Positions 42,639 to 51,350 are shown, counted from the first letter of the stretch. The stretch: 64,000 nt of DNA from an uncultured Collinsella sp. (GCA_900541795.1 UQLC01000008.1:1-64000); one strand, 5' to 3'. The notes: a model not told the origin generated them from the sequence alone. Made by a program: numbers and translations.

Positions 42639-44030
42639 ATGTTTATCGGAAGAACAGTGGAAATGTCCGAGCTCAATCGACTGTATGGCACGGGCTCCTT
42701 TGAAATGCCTGTGATTTACGGCCGCCGTCGCGTGGGTAAAACGCGTCTTATCACAGAGTTTATCCAAGGCAAGAAGGCTATTTACTTTCAAGCTCGTCGT
42801 ACCAATGCAGTGGCAAACCTGCACGGCTTTAGCCAGGCGATACTTGCGGGTTCGGTTGGTGCTGCAGGTGTGTCGTTTCGTAGTTTTGACGAGGCGTTCG
42901 ATGCGTTGGCCACCATGGCTCGCACGGAACGTTTGATTGTCGTGATTGACGAGTATCCCTATCTCGCCCAATCGAATCCCGAGATCAGCTCGTTGCTGCA
43001 AGACAAGATCGATCACTTGTACAAAGAGACCAAGCTCATGCTTATCCTGTGCGGGTCGTCGCTTTCGTTCATGGAAGAGCAGGTGCTGGGCTACGAGAGT
43101 CCGCTATACGGTAGGCGTACGGCCCAGTTTAAGATCATGCCGCTGGATTTTACGACGACCCTCGGTTTGTGGCAGAGCATGGGTCGCGAAGACGCTGCGG
43201 TTTGCTATGGCATGACGGGCGGCATTCCTGCATATATCGAGAAAGTCGATCCTACCGTATCGCTCGAGGACAACATCAAACGTCTTTTTCTTACTCCTAC
43301 GGGCTATCTCTTTGAGGAGCCGAGTAACCTGCTATTGCAAGAGTGCCGCAATCCCGAGCAATATGATGCGATCGTGCAAGCAATTGCCCAGGGGCGCTCG
43401 AAGATCTCAAAGATTGCGAGCTCTATGGGAATCCCTGCGAGCAACGTAAAGAGCTATGTGGATAAGCTGGCGTCGCTTGGGATTGTCGAGCGCGAGCTGC
43501 CCCTAAACGAGACGAGCAATAAGCGAGCCGTGTATCTGCTGAGCGACCAGATGTTTAGGTTCTGGTACAAGTTTGTGCCGCAGAACATTGGGCTGATTCA
43601 AAACGATATGGCCGAGATGGCGTATAGGCGCATTGAGCCGCACGTATCGGATTACATGGGTACGGTCTTTGAGCTTATATGCAGACAATACGTGTACGAA
43701 CTCGCACGCGCGGGCGAACTTGGTGTGGTGCCGGCAACAGTTGGCCGTTGGTGGGGAACGGACAATCGGACGCGTACGCAGGAAGAGATCGATTTGATTG
43801 TCGACGACGGAGAGGGCGCGGCGCTCTTTGCGGAGTGCAAATGGCGTAACGAACCGGCAGGCGAGGATGTTCTGGAAAAGCTCGTGTACCGAAGCGAGCT
43901 CTTTAGGCGTCAGCATAAAAGCTACGTGATCTTCTCGAAGCGTGGCTTTACGCAAGGATGTCAGGAAGCTGCGGCGAGCAGGGGAGATACCAAGCTGATT
44001 TCGTTTGCCGAGATGTGCGAGCGGAGATAA
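42639..44030 (+). CDS. AAA ATPase with C-terminal nuclease-like domain (archaeal ATPase/DUF234 family)
   Basis: The 463-residue product has Walker A GRRRVGKT (28-35), Walker B LIVVIDEYPYL with Asp-Glu at 104-105, and sensor LILCGSSLS. A winged-helix region lies at about 255-300 (KISKIASSMGIPASNVKSYV). The C-terminal region (EEIDLIVDD...AECKW, about 387-408) looks like a PD-(D/E)xK nuclease fold. Members are common in accessory regions and their function is unsettled. Codon use is less GC-rich than in flanking metabolic genes. Start behind GGAAGGA. Confidence 0.8.
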   Translation: MFIGRTVEMSELNRLYGTGSFEMPVIYGRRRVGKTRLITEFIQGKKAIYFQARRTNAVANLHGFSQAILAGSVGAAGVSFRSFDEAFDALATMARTERLIVVIDEYPYLAQSNPEISSLLQDKIDHLYKETKLMLILCGSSLSFMEEQVLGYESPLYGRRTAQFKIMPLDFTTTLGLWQSMGREDAAVCYGMTGGIPAYIEKVDPTVSLEDNIKRLFLTPTGYLFEEPSNLLLQECRNPEQYDAIVQAIAQGRSKISKIASSMGIPASNVKSYVDKLASLGIVERELPLNETSNKRAVYLLSDQMFRFWYKFVPQNIGLIQNDMAEMAYRRIEPHVSDYMGTVFELICRQYVYELARAGELGVVPATVGRWWGTDNRTRTQEEIDLIVDDGEGAALFAECKWRNEPAGEDVLEKLVYRSELFRRQHKSYVIFSKRGFTQGCQEAAASRGDTKLISFAEMCERR

Positions 44031-44091
44031 CCAAGCGCGCTCTGATGTGATTGCTCGGAATGGGTCGCGCTAAGGATGCCAAGCGTAAAAC

Positions 44092-44160
44092 CTACAATGA
44101 AAATGGCGTAAAAACTACATTGAGAACGGCGTAAAAACAGCATTGAGAATGGCGTAATTT
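44092..44160. repeat. Three 23-bp tandem repeats
   Basis: Units at 44092, 44115 and 44138 share C(T/A)(A/G)CA(A/T)TGA(A/G)AA(C/T)GGCGTAA. They lie between the intact ATPase gene and a relic of a different ATPase. Confidence 0.75.
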
Positions 44161-44186
44161 CGTATATCGCATGATCGCCCGAGCTT

Positions 44187-44557
44187 GCACACGGCCTTTT
44201 GCGAGCTCTTGCCATGAACGAGAGCCAGGCTGTCACGTACAAGACGCTCATAAAGGACGCCTCGTACGGTGAGACGGGCCCCGACGAGAGGACCATCGCT
44301 GCGCACCTGGATCTCTTCAACAGGCTCAAGCTGACCGAGGACCTGTGCGGATGGGAGCCATCGAGGTCAAGCTGAGTGATGCGAAAGCAGACGATGGAGA
44401 GAGAAATCTCAAGGCGCTGGAGAGGAAAGTGCTCTCCAATCCTGCCGCCCAGAATGCCGCGCCGGCGTTTTTGGCGGTCGTGGTTGGAAAGGGGAGCATT
44501 GCCTACACACGCGACGACGGCGTGGCGGTGATCCCCATGGCGGCACTTGGGGCGTAG
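44187..44557 (+). pseudogene. Relic of a DUF4143-type AAA ATPase gene
   Basis: One frame reads LLRALAMNESQAVTYKTL, RTIAAHLDLFNRLKLTEDL and ends at a stop near 44375. The next frame continues from 44351 as MGAIEVKLSDAKADDGERN to PAFLAVVVGKGSIAYTRDDG and a stop at 44557. These are the C-terminal pieces of AAA/DUF4143 proteins joined across an internal deletion. The N-terminal ATPase domain is missing. Inactive by all appearances. Confidence 0.7.
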
Positions 44558-44599
44558 TGGTTTTGCGGGCGTGCCGTGCTTCCTTTACCGAAAATCCAT

Positions 44600-44852
44600 T
44601 TGGTAAACCAGATGCTCGCGGATAGAATAAAGTTGACGGCAGCCCAAGTTCTGGAGAGCTGGGAAACGCCGTTGCTTGGTCAAGAGGTCGGTGCCTTAAT
44701 GGCAGCGACTTGTTATGCTTCGAATGCTGCTTGAGTGCCTCGGAAAGTTCGATAAGCGCCGTGAAGAGCGAGACCAAAGCAACCAAGAGCTCTACGAGCT
44801 CTGATGGGCCCGGGATGACCTCTGATTCAAGTCACCGGGCCTCAATCTTTTT
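44600..44852 (+). repeat. Duplicated module copy A (decayed toxin-antitoxin-like unit)
   Basis: A promoter TTGGTA-17-TAGAAT (44600-44628) and a segment with CAGCCCAAGTT match copy B at 45692. On the minus strand a relic of the small hydrophobic peptide (LVALVSLFTALIELSEALKQ) runs about 44801 to 44715 but has lost its start, ribosome site and proper stop. The module ends in a terminator (GGCCCGGGATGAC/GTCACCGGGCC then TTTTT, 44807-44852) shared with copy C at 46169. Confidence 0.65.
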
Positions 44853-44929
44853 CATCCATTTGAATAGAGCGGGCGACTCTCTTGGGGCCATCTGCATGGC
44901 GCGTGCCTGGCGCGCGTGGCACAGCATCC

Positions 44930-44980
44930 CATTTTTGTGTCCGCACGGGTGGCTACGCTTACCGCAACGTAGCCATTCGT
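44930..44980 (+). promoter_or_regulatory. Leader/promoter shared by the SIMPL and exonuclease genes
   Basis: GTCCGCACGGGTGGC, then -10-like TACGCT (44954-44959) and TACCGCAACGTAGCC. The same block with a few changes occurs at 46298-46333 (-10 TATCCT) before the exonuclease gene. The duplicated stretch continues upstream to the terminators of modules A and C. Confidence 0.45.
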
Positions 44981-44996
44981 GGAAAGGACGGATGTC

Positions 44997-45638
44997 ATGG
45001 CAACGGATAAGACCGGTTATGTGAGCGTTGGCGCCGAGATAGAGGACGAGGTTATGCCCGACCGCGTGATCTTTAGCATTGGCTTTGGTGGTCGCCGCAC
45101 CACCAAGGAATCGTGCCTGGAGGATTACAACACCGATCGCGCCCGCGTAGCCGCCGCGCTGGCGCCCTTTGGTTTGGATAGCGAATTAACATGCTGTCGG
45201 TACACTTGTTATGCGCAGATGACGCGCAAGAAGGCGACGATTGTGGGCTACAACTACTATGCGTACGGTACGGTTGCCGCGCCTGTCGATTCGACTGACT
45301 TTGCTGCTGTGTGGACCGCACTCAATACCTGCGAGTCACATCCCGACATGAGCATTCGATTTGAGTTGGCGGATCAGCGCGCGGCGGAAGACGCCCTGAT
45401 TGCCCGTGCGGTTGAACGTGCTCGCGGCAACGCGCAGGCACTTGCCGTTGCGGCGGGGTCTATGCTGGGCGGCGTCAAGCATATCTCGTATAACAGTCGG
45501 GCGGCGGGCTATGGTCGAACATACTGTGTTGCCGCGTGTGCTCCCGATGGGGCGTCCGGAGGCTCCGAGGAGACGGTGCTGGAGCCAGAGCCTATCGAGG
45601 TCGAGTGCTCCGTGGATATGGAATGGTGGCTGGAGTAG
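44997..45638 (+). CDS. SIMPL domain-containing protein (DUF541)
   Basis: The 213-residue product matches the SIMPL/DUF541 family. It has an early GYVSVGAEIEDEVMPDRVIF strand, a middle AVERARGNAQALAVAAGSMLGGVKHI helix-strand (split here for length at AGS), and a C-terminal strand ending VECSVDMEWWLE. Most relatives are exported, but no signal peptide is visible, so this one seems cytosolic. Function of the family is unclear. Start chosen at ATG 44997 behind GGAAAGGA; GTG 44979 lacks a site. Confidence 0.75.
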   Translation: MATDKTGYVSVGAEIEDEVMPDRVIFSIGFGGRRTTKESCLEDYNTDRARVAAALAPFGLDSELTCCRYTCYAQMTRKKATIVGYNYYAYGTVAAPVDSTDFAAVWTALNTCESHPDMSIRFELADQRAAEDALIARAVERARGNAQALAVAAGSMLGGVKHISYNSRAAGYGRTYCVAACAPDGASGGSEETVLEPEPIEVECSVDMEWWLE

Positions 45639-45691
45639 GAAGCAGGTGCTGAGCGGCTGAGGGACCGAGGCTTCGCTACCGAAAAAACCAT

Positions 45692-45814
45692 TTGTTAAAC
45701 TCAATGTCCGTGGGTAGAATAAGGCCGACGGCAGCCCAAGTTGTGGATAGCTGGGCAGCGCCGTTACTTCGATTAAGGGGTCAATGCCTTAACGGCGTCG
45801 ACCCCTCTTCTTTT
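45692..45814 (+). ncRNA. Predicted antisense RNA of a type I toxin-antitoxin-like pair
   Basis: Promoter TTGTTA-17-TAGAAT at 45692-45720 would start an RNA near 45727. That RNA contains a small hairpin (CCCA/TGGG, 45735-45755) and ends at a terminator (AGGGGTC/GACCCCT then CTTCTTTT, 45776-45814), about 88 nt. Its 3' part is complementary to the end of the minus-strand peptide gene (45789-45914). Convergent overlap of this kind is the architecture of TxpA/RatA-like pairs. Expression is not shown by sequence alone. Confidence 0.55.
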
Positions 45815-45914
45815 GCTTCGTACGCTGCTTAAGTGCCTCGGAAAGTCCGATAAGCGCCGTGAGGAGCGAGACCAAAGCGGTCAGGAGCTTCACGAAATCA
45901 ATCAGATCGGTCAT
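45789..45914 (-). CDS. Small hydrophobic peptide, putative type I toxin
   Basis: The 41-residue product has a hydrophobic helix (LLTALVSLLTALIGLSEAL, residues 10-28) and a basic tail (KQRTKQKKRGRRR). It starts at ATG 45914 behind a perfect GGAGGTGAT with 5-8 base spacing, a much stronger site than most here. The design resembles holin-like/TxpA-type toxic peptides that insert in the membrane. An antisense transcript overlaps its 3' end. A decayed paralogue lies at 44715-44801. Confidence 0.6.
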   Translation of the reverse strand: MTDLIDFVKLLTALVSLLTALIGLSEALKQRTKQKKRGRRR

Positions 45915-46128
45915 GGGCATCACCTCCCGTCGCATGGAGGGCGCTGCCCGGCACATGGAACTGCCGTCAACAACTGCCACTCTATCAAAGCGCGGTCATA
46001 AATACGAATATATGTTCGATAATAACAGCAACGTGATTCCCTCGAATAGCAGCCTTTCGTAAGGGCGGCAGAAGACGGCGCTGGGCGATTGGGGCTAGAC
46101 GCGCAGGTCTTCGTCACCGAAAGCCCGT

Positions 46129-46213
46129 TTGATTAACCAGCCCTCTGTAGGTACACTGCATATTGATGGGCCCGGGATGACCGCTGATTCAAGTCACCGG
46201 GCCTAAATCTTTT
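46129..46213 (+). repeat. Duplicated module copy C (promoter and terminator only)
   Basis: Promoter TTGATT-17-TACACT (46129-46157) is followed directly by the terminator hairpin GGCCCGGGATGAC/GTCACCGGGCC with TTTT (46169-46213), identical in plan to copy A but lacking any peptide relic. It would make a transcript of about 50 nt. The upstream stretch ACCGAAAGCCCGTTTG matches ACCGAAAATCCATTTG of copy A and the equivalent of B. Confidence 0.6.
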
Positions 46214-46297
46214 CATCCATTTGAATAGAGCGGGCGACTCTCTTGGGGCCGTCTGCATGGCGTGTGATTAGCGCATGGTATTGCGCCCAGCTTTCAT

Positions 46298-46333
46298 GTC
46301 CGCGCGGCCACCTATCCTTACGGCAATGTAGCC
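46298..46333 (+). promoter_or_regulatory. Promoter/leader of the exonuclease gene
   Basis: GTCCGCGCGGCCACC, -10 TATCCT (46313-46318) and TACGGCAATGTAGCC match the block at 44939-44974 before the SIMPL gene. The two genes thus share a duplicated upstream region of roughly 170 bp. Confidence 0.45.
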
Positions 46334-46375
46334 GCTTATGTAACAAGCGGCAAGCAACGGAGAAAGGCCCTAACC

Positions 46376-47110
46376 GTGTCAGCTGAAAAGACGCCGTGTA
46401 TCTCGGCTATCGATACGACGAACTTTGCGCGCCAGATTGTGCTGGACTTTGAGTTTGCGCCGGTGCCAAAACAGCGCCAGCGCCGTGGGCTGCGCAATGA
46501 GATTATCGAGGTCGGCGCCGTTAAGCTCGATTACCACGGCAACGTTATGGGCGAGTTCTCGCAGTTTGTGCAGACGGAATTTACCGAAGGCGTTGCGTAT
46601 CCCGTCCGCGAGCTCACGGGGATATCGGCCGTGGACACCGCGATGGCCGATCCGCTCTACATGGTGATAAAAAGGCTCAGCGATTGGATCGGTCGCTACT
46701 CCGCCCAGGTGGTCTGTTGGAACGGTGCGGACCGTCGGCAGCTTTTGACCGAGTGCCAGGCAAAGCACATCGACCTTTCCACATTTCCTACGGACTGGGC
46801 CGACCTGCAGGCGTTTTACACCTCGATCATGGACGTTGGCAGCCACGGGCGCGTCTCGTTGGGCGACGCGGCAACGTGGTTCGGCATCGAGTTTGACGAG
46901 TCGACGGGCCATGCCCACAGCGCCCTAGCCGATGCGCGCGTGACCGCCAAGCTGCTCAAGCAGGTGATGGACGGGGACTATCACGTGAGTCCGCGCGCCC
47001 AAGAAGTCCGCCAACGTTGGGGGATGGGCGAGCGGGCCCAGACACGCCTCTCTAGCAAGTGCCCCGAGCTGGGCGACCTGCTGCTGAAGCTGAAGGCGGC
47101 GGGAAGGTAG
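46376..47110 (+). CDS. DEDDh family 3'-5' exonuclease domain protein
   Basis: The 244-residue product has the RNase T/DNA polymerase III epsilon fold signatures: VLDFEFAP (Asp24, Glu26), EIIEVGAVKLD, ELTGIS, and the last motif HAHSALADARVTAKL with catalytic His and Asp (about 179-187). Start is GTG behind GAGAAAGG. Related stand-alone proteins trim RNA or single-stranded DNA. Substrate unknown. It shares a duplicated promoter with the SIMPL gene. Confidence 0.83.
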   Translation: MSAEKTPCISAIDTTNFARQIVLDFEFAPVPKQRQRRGLRNEIIEVGAVKLDYHGNVMGEFSQFVQTEFTEGVAYPVRELTGISAVDTAMADPLYMVIKRLSDWIGRYSAQVVCWNGADRRQLLTECQAKHIDLSTFPTDWADLQAFYTSIMDVGSHGRVSLGDAATWFGIEFDESTGHAHSALADARVTAKLLKQVMDGDYHVSPRAQEVRQRWGMGERAQTRLSSKCPELGDLLLKLKAAGR

Positions 47111-47151
47111 GGGCGTTAGCTGTCTGCATGGCGCGTGCCTGTCGCGTATCG

Positions 47152-48387
47152 TTACTCTTCCTGCTGCTTGGCAGGCAAGATGTAGACGTTCTCGGCGTCC
47201 ACGGCGATCTGCGCGGGGCGGTTGTAGAGGGTGTCGATCTCCTTTACGCTCTGCTTGAACGGCGTGACGTCGGGCGTCTTTGCCTGATGGAGCTTTTCGA
47301 GGAGTTTCTCGGATTGCTTGTCGTTGAACTTTCCGATGCTCTCTCCTGCGCCTTCGAGCGCCTCGTCGATGAGTGTATGGTCGCCCACGGGGGTCTTTGC
47401 GATGGCGTGACCGAGCAATTTGCCCGCGGACGCGATACCGCCCAGCAGTGCCGCATCGACGGTGTCGACAGCCCCCGCTTCGAGTGCGTTGTAGCAGTCG
47501 GTGTAGAGCTCGCGGTACGCGATCGAATCAGCCTCGATCTTCGCAGTGGCGTCCGCGAGCTTTGCGGGCTCGAAGTTCTGGGCGAGCATGGGTTCGAGGA
47601 ACAGCGAGAACGCGTGGATGTAGGTGGCGAGCTGGCAGTCTTTGAGGTAGTCGAGCACCTTGTCGAGGCGTCTGCCCAAGCCGTCTCGCACCTCGATGAA
47701 CCCTTTCTTTTTCAGATCCGCCTGTGCCTGCGAGCGGAAGAGTTCCATGTCCTGCGCGGACGACTGCTTGATGTCGAGCACCTTCATATGGGCGTTTGCC
47801 ATGTAGGTGGCGTTGCCGTAGTTGAGGCCGTAACCGTTGAGGATGTCTGCGAGCGTCTTGAGGTTGCCACGCATGTTGGCCTTGTCGCGCTGACGCATGT
47901 ACTCGAACATTTCGTCGACGGACTCCTGGATGGAGTCGAGCTTTTGGTTTATCTGCGCGATTGCGGCTGCCATGAATAGCGATGTTGGATCGTAAGGCAC
48001 CTGCGTGACGCTCGTGGCGATGTCGCCCTCGACTACGTGGAAGCGCGCCTGCCCAAGGCCCTTGGCGGCGTCGCGGTAGCCCCCTGTGAGACCGTTGCCG
48101 TCCTTGAACGTGTTGAGTTTCGACGGATCGAGCGGGTTACCATATTTGTCAGTCGCCTGGAGCAGCGTGGGCACGCTCACCGTGTTGGTGACGGTGCGAA
48201 ACATCGAGGGGAGCGAGGCGAACGCCACGCCGAGTTGGGGAATTCGCTCGAGCGGTAGCTTGATGGCGCCGGAGACGTCCACCCGCTTCTGAGTGAGCGC
48301 GAGGTGGATTTTGGTCGATGCGAGCTGTTTTGCCACGAGCTCCTCTCGGCCGTCGTTCGCCGAGGGTTTGGTCTCGTTGTCTGCCAT
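47152..48387 (-). CDS. Uncharacterised helical protein
   Basis: I do not recognise this 411-residue protein. It is mostly charged and predicted helical, with a hydrophobic Gly/Ala stretch ALLGGIASAGKLLGHAIAK (about 320-338), a helix INQKLDSIQESVDEMFEYM (about 150-168) and no signal peptide. Such a plan is seen in some pore-forming or helical-bundle proteins, but nothing here proves that. The ATG at 48387 behind AAGGAGC is preferred over one 36 bases upstream. It converges on the exonuclease gene. Confidence 0.7.
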   Translation of the reverse strand: MADNETKPSANDGREELVAKQLASTKIHLALTQKRVDVSGAIKLPLERIPQLGVAFASLPSMFRTVTNTVSVPTLLQATDKYGNPLDPSKLNTFKDGNGLTGGYRDAAKGLGQARFHVVEGDIATSVTQVPYDPTSLFMAAAIAQINQKLDSIQESVDEMFEYMRQRDKANMRGNLKTLADILNGYGLNYGNATYMANAHMKVLDIKQSSAQDMELFRSQAQADLKKKGFIEVRDGLGRRLDKVLDYLKDCQLATYIHAFSLFLEPMLAQNFEPAKLADATAKIEADSIAYRELYTDCYNALEAGAVDTVDAALLGGIASAGKLLGHAIAKTPVGDHTLIDEALEGAGESIGKFNDKQSEKLLEKLHQAKTPDVTPFKQSVKEIDTLYNRPAQIAVDAENVYILPAKQQEE

Positions 48388-48569
48388 AGCGCGCTCCTTG
48401 CTTACGTTGATAGTCGTGGGCATTATCTCATCGCCTGGTGGCTTGCTAGAGCGGGGTAGAGGCCGAGCGTCTGGCGAAACTCGTTAACTGATTGCATTTC
48501 AGCGGATTGGGTTGATTATAAGAGAAGGACGGCTATCCATCTGCCCTTCCCAGTTGAGTTCGCTTTGAG

Positions 48570-50384
48570 CTACTGTTCGTGCTTATGCTGCTTGGGCTCA
48601 AGCCTTCTCGCTGCCGTGAAGCAGGCCGTGGCCGCCATGGCCAATGCGATGCTGGCCATCCAAGTGGAGTCGCCGGTTGCAGCGAGCTTTGGTTCATCGG
48701 CTGTCGTGCGTCCCGACTTTTTTGTAGCCGCCTCGTCGGCGTCCTTTTCAGGAGTGGCAGGATCACTTTTGTTGTCGCCGGGTGAATCTACGTCGGTCTT
48801 TCCGCCCGCCTGCTCCCCTTGGGCCTTCCCCTCCACGGTGAAGGACGCATCGGTCGCCGTCCCGTCCTTCCAGACGGCCGTGACGGTGTGTCCGCCGCCG
48901 GCGAGCGTGTCCAGGTAGGACGGCCTGAGCTCGATAATCGTGCTGCCCCTGGTTGCGGTGTAGTTCTCGGCGGAGACCTCAGTTCCGTCCACGAGGAGAC
49001 GCGTGAACTCATCGAGAGGACCGCTGAAGCGGAAGGTCAGACCGGCCTCGCCGTCCTTTGCATACGCCTGCCCGTCGCCCTTGGTGGCGGCATACAGCGG
49101 AGCGGTCACGTCGAAGGTGACGTCCCCCGCGTCGTCGACATCAAAGGTCTGAACGCCGGTCTTGCCGTTACGCTCGGCGTAGGCGGAGCTGTAGACGAAG
49201 GTCTCGTGGCCCGTCTTGTCGAGGACCGCGAGGGCTTGGATTTCAAACGAGCCCATCGAGAGCGACGTGGGGAACTCGATTTCGATATAGCCCCTTGCCG
49301 CATCGTAGCTGCAGCTCAACGTTTTGCGGGTCTTTAAAGAGTTCGGGTCCTCGACATAGCCGGGGTCGCCGAGGATCGGGGAGACAGACTTTACGCCGTC
49401 CGCGTCGCCTACATTGCAATAGATACGGAGGATCCCGCCGACGGGGACCCTCTTCGCGGAGATGGAAACGTTCGAGACCGTGGGCGGGTTCCGGTCGATC
49501 GCGCTGCCGGTCACCTCGAAGCACAGCTCGCTCGGGTCGCCAACCGAGAAAGTCGCGCCCGAAATGCCGTTGGCCCTGGCGTAGGAACTCTCGTACACAT
49601 CGGTCTCGAACCCTAGGCCATCGGTGACCGAAAGGCCGATCAGCCTGTGCCTTCCGATCCTATTGCTGTCGAATGTGAGGTCAAACCCGTCGATAGACGA
49701 GCCTCCGTGATAATAGGCTGACGAAACAGAGCAGCCGTCGTCCGAATTCTCCCAGCCCTGCCGCAGTATGGGGGAAACGGAGCGAACGCCGTCGGCATCG
49801 GAGACGGTCCAAGAGATGTGGAGGTCGGCACCGGTTGCGACCTCCCTGCTCGAGAGCGACACGGAGGACACGGTCGGCGGGTTTTGGTCCTCGGGTCCCT
49901 CGGTCACCTCATACTCGAGGGGGTCGGTGGTGAAGGTCGGACAGTCGAGCCCCTTCTCCTCGGCATACGTCGTGTCGTAGACATCGGTAACCCATCCAAG
50001 ACTATCGGTCACGCCGAGGCCGATGATCCGGTACCTGCAGGGCCGGTCGCTCGGGGAGGTGGAGATATCGAAGCCCGCGGTCGTGTTGCCGGTCGACGAG
50101 AAGGCGAGACGGGAACTGATTCCATGGTCTCCGGTATCGTTTTCGACAAGGACTTCGACTATGGGCGTGACGGACCGTACCCCGTCAGGGTCATCGACGC
50201 TATAGCCGACATGCAGCGTGGAGCCGGCCGTGACTGTCGTCGCGGATATCGTCACGTTGGAGATGCTGGGCGGGTTCGGGTCCGACGCGGCTAGGGCGGT
50301 TGAGGGCAAAGCAAGCGCTACGGTGGCGGACAGCGAGGCGAGCAGGCTAAGCGCGAAGCGCCTGGAGAATTTCAAGGAGGTCAT
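48570..50384 (-). CDS. Secreted, sortase-anchored protein with three Ig-like repeats
   Basis: The 604-residue product has a signal peptide (FALSLLASLSATVALALPS, cleavage near AASD at 33). Three repeats of about 130-140 residues start with D(P/Q/R)NPP(S/T)(I/V)S at about 35, 168 and 312, each with DGV(R/K)SV(S/T)PI. A further Ig-like region (about 445-530) and a charged Pro/Asp-rich stalk follow. The C-terminal anchor is LAATGD, a hydrophobic helix and a basic tail. LAxTG is the pattern recognised by class E sortases of actinobacteria. Ligand unknown. Confidence 0.82.
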   Translation of the reverse strand: MTSLKFSRRFALSLLASLSATVALALPSTALAASDPNPPSISNVTISATTVTAGSTLHVGYSVDDPDGVRSVTPIVEVLVENDTGDHGISSRLAFSSTGNTTAGFDISTSPSDRPCRYRIIGLGVTDSLGWVTDVYDTTYAEEKGLDCPTFTTDPLEYEVTEGPEDQNPPTVSSVSLSSREVATGADLHISWTVSDADGVRSVSPILRQGWENSDDGCSVSSAYYHGGSSIDGFDLTFDSNRIGRHRLIGLSVTDGLGFETDVYESSYARANGISGATFSVGDPSELCFEVTGSAIDRNPPTVSNVSISAKRVPVGGILRIYCNVGDADGVKSVSPILGDPGYVEDPNSLKTRKTLSCSYDAARGYIEIEFPTSLSMGSFEIQALAVLDKTGHETFVYSSAYAERNGKTGVQTFDVDDAGDVTFDVTAPLYAATKGDGQAYAKDGEAGLTFRFSGPLDEFTRLLVDGTEVSAENYTATRGSTIIELRPSYLDTLAGGGHTVTAVWKDGTATDASFTVEGKAQGEQAGGKTDVDSPGDNKSDPATPEKDADEAATKKSGRTTADEPKLAATGDSTWMASIALAMAATACFTAARRLEPKQHKHEQ

Positions 50385-50691
50385 TGGTGGTGCCGATCTT
50401 CCATAATTGTTGCAGCGATACCAGTATATCTTTGGCCCATGCTAGCCAGATGTTCTTTCCGCGAACGGCTCGTTAGTTTAGAGACGGCATATGGACGCCT
50501 GTCTCGTCCACGTTTCTCGTAAGGGCGATTATAAGGACATGAAGAGACTTTCTCGGAACAATCAATTGGGGATATCAAAGAAATGCTGGACGCCTCCTGA
50601 TCGCTCAATGCCTTTGAGGTGAAATGCGGCGCATCGGCTACGTTGTTGAGATCATTTATCGAGCGATACGTCATTCCAGCTGAGGCCACCG
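50385..50691. other. Gap upstream of the surface-protein gene
   Basis: About 307 bp that must contain the promoter of the minus-strand surface-protein gene. I see no clear boxes, repeat or further gene. Composition is near the local average. Confidence 0.3.
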
Positions 50692-51132
50692 TCATGAGGC
50701 TTCTGTTCCTACACCCCCCGCAATCCCGCGCGCGGCACCCAACAGCTCGTACTCCCTCTCGCTCCACTGGCACAGCTCGGCAGTCTCGACGGCGTCGCGA
50801 CACAGGTCCAGAAACACCTCAGCTCCCTCGCAGAAGCACTCGCGGGCAAAGTCACCCGAACCGCTTGCGACGCACGTGCCGTCGGCAAACAGCTTCCAGC
50901 TAGACAGCTCGCGCGAGTCGTCTCCAAGCAGCTTGATCTGCAGTACGTGCGGGTCGCCGGCGGTGTAGAGCTCTTTCTCGAGCGCCTGCACGGTAAAGCG
51001 CATCTGGTGGGGGAGACTGCTCTTGACCATGGCCGAGGCATAGCCGTTCGGCTTGTCCAGAAGATGCATTCGTTTTGGCTTGGCTGCCAGGTTGTGGAAG
51101 TTGCGCTCACTGCGCACGGAGAAATTGTCCAT
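50692..51132 (-). CDS. Conserved-looking hypothetical protein
   Basis: A 146-residue cytosolic protein I do not recognise. It begins MDNFSVRSERNFHNLAAKPK and contains a basic stretch, an alternating beta-rich centre (MRFTVQALEKELYTAG, VLQIKLLGDDSREL) and an acidic C-terminal helix (AEVFLDLCRDAVETAELCQW). The ATG at 51132 follows AAAGGAG with 6-base spacing, which argues for a real gene. Confidence 0.6.
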   Translation of the reverse strand: MDNFSVRSERNFHNLAAKPKRMHLLDKPNGYASAMVKSSLPHQMRFTVQALEKELYTAGDPHVLQIKLLGDDSRELSSWKLFADGTCVASGSGDFARECFCEGAEVFLDLCRDAVETAELCQWSEREYELLGAARGIAGGVGTEAS

Positions 51133-51350
51133 ACGGACTCCTTTCATCGATATTGGCAGGGCCACCGTGCCTCTTGGCCGGTTGGCGTCGGGATCGTGGA
51201 GCCAACTCTCTACCCCGACTCTGGATAAAACGCGCCCGCTCCTTGCGGGCACGATGGGGTCTATCAACGTGTACGGACAGAAATCAAGCGCCATCCGCGA
51301 AATGACGCGCGGATGGCGTTGGTTTCCCAAGTGATTATTCGGCTTCCATC

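Noticed and set aside
44409..44786. 125-residue minus-strand protein at module A
   Set aside because: Only its first about 24 residues resemble the peptide of module B; the rest is antisense to the DUF4143 relic.
45789..45980. 63-residue version of the small peptide with an upstream start
   Set aside because: The perfect GGAGGTGAT site lies just before the internal ATG at 45914; the upstream start has no ribosome site.
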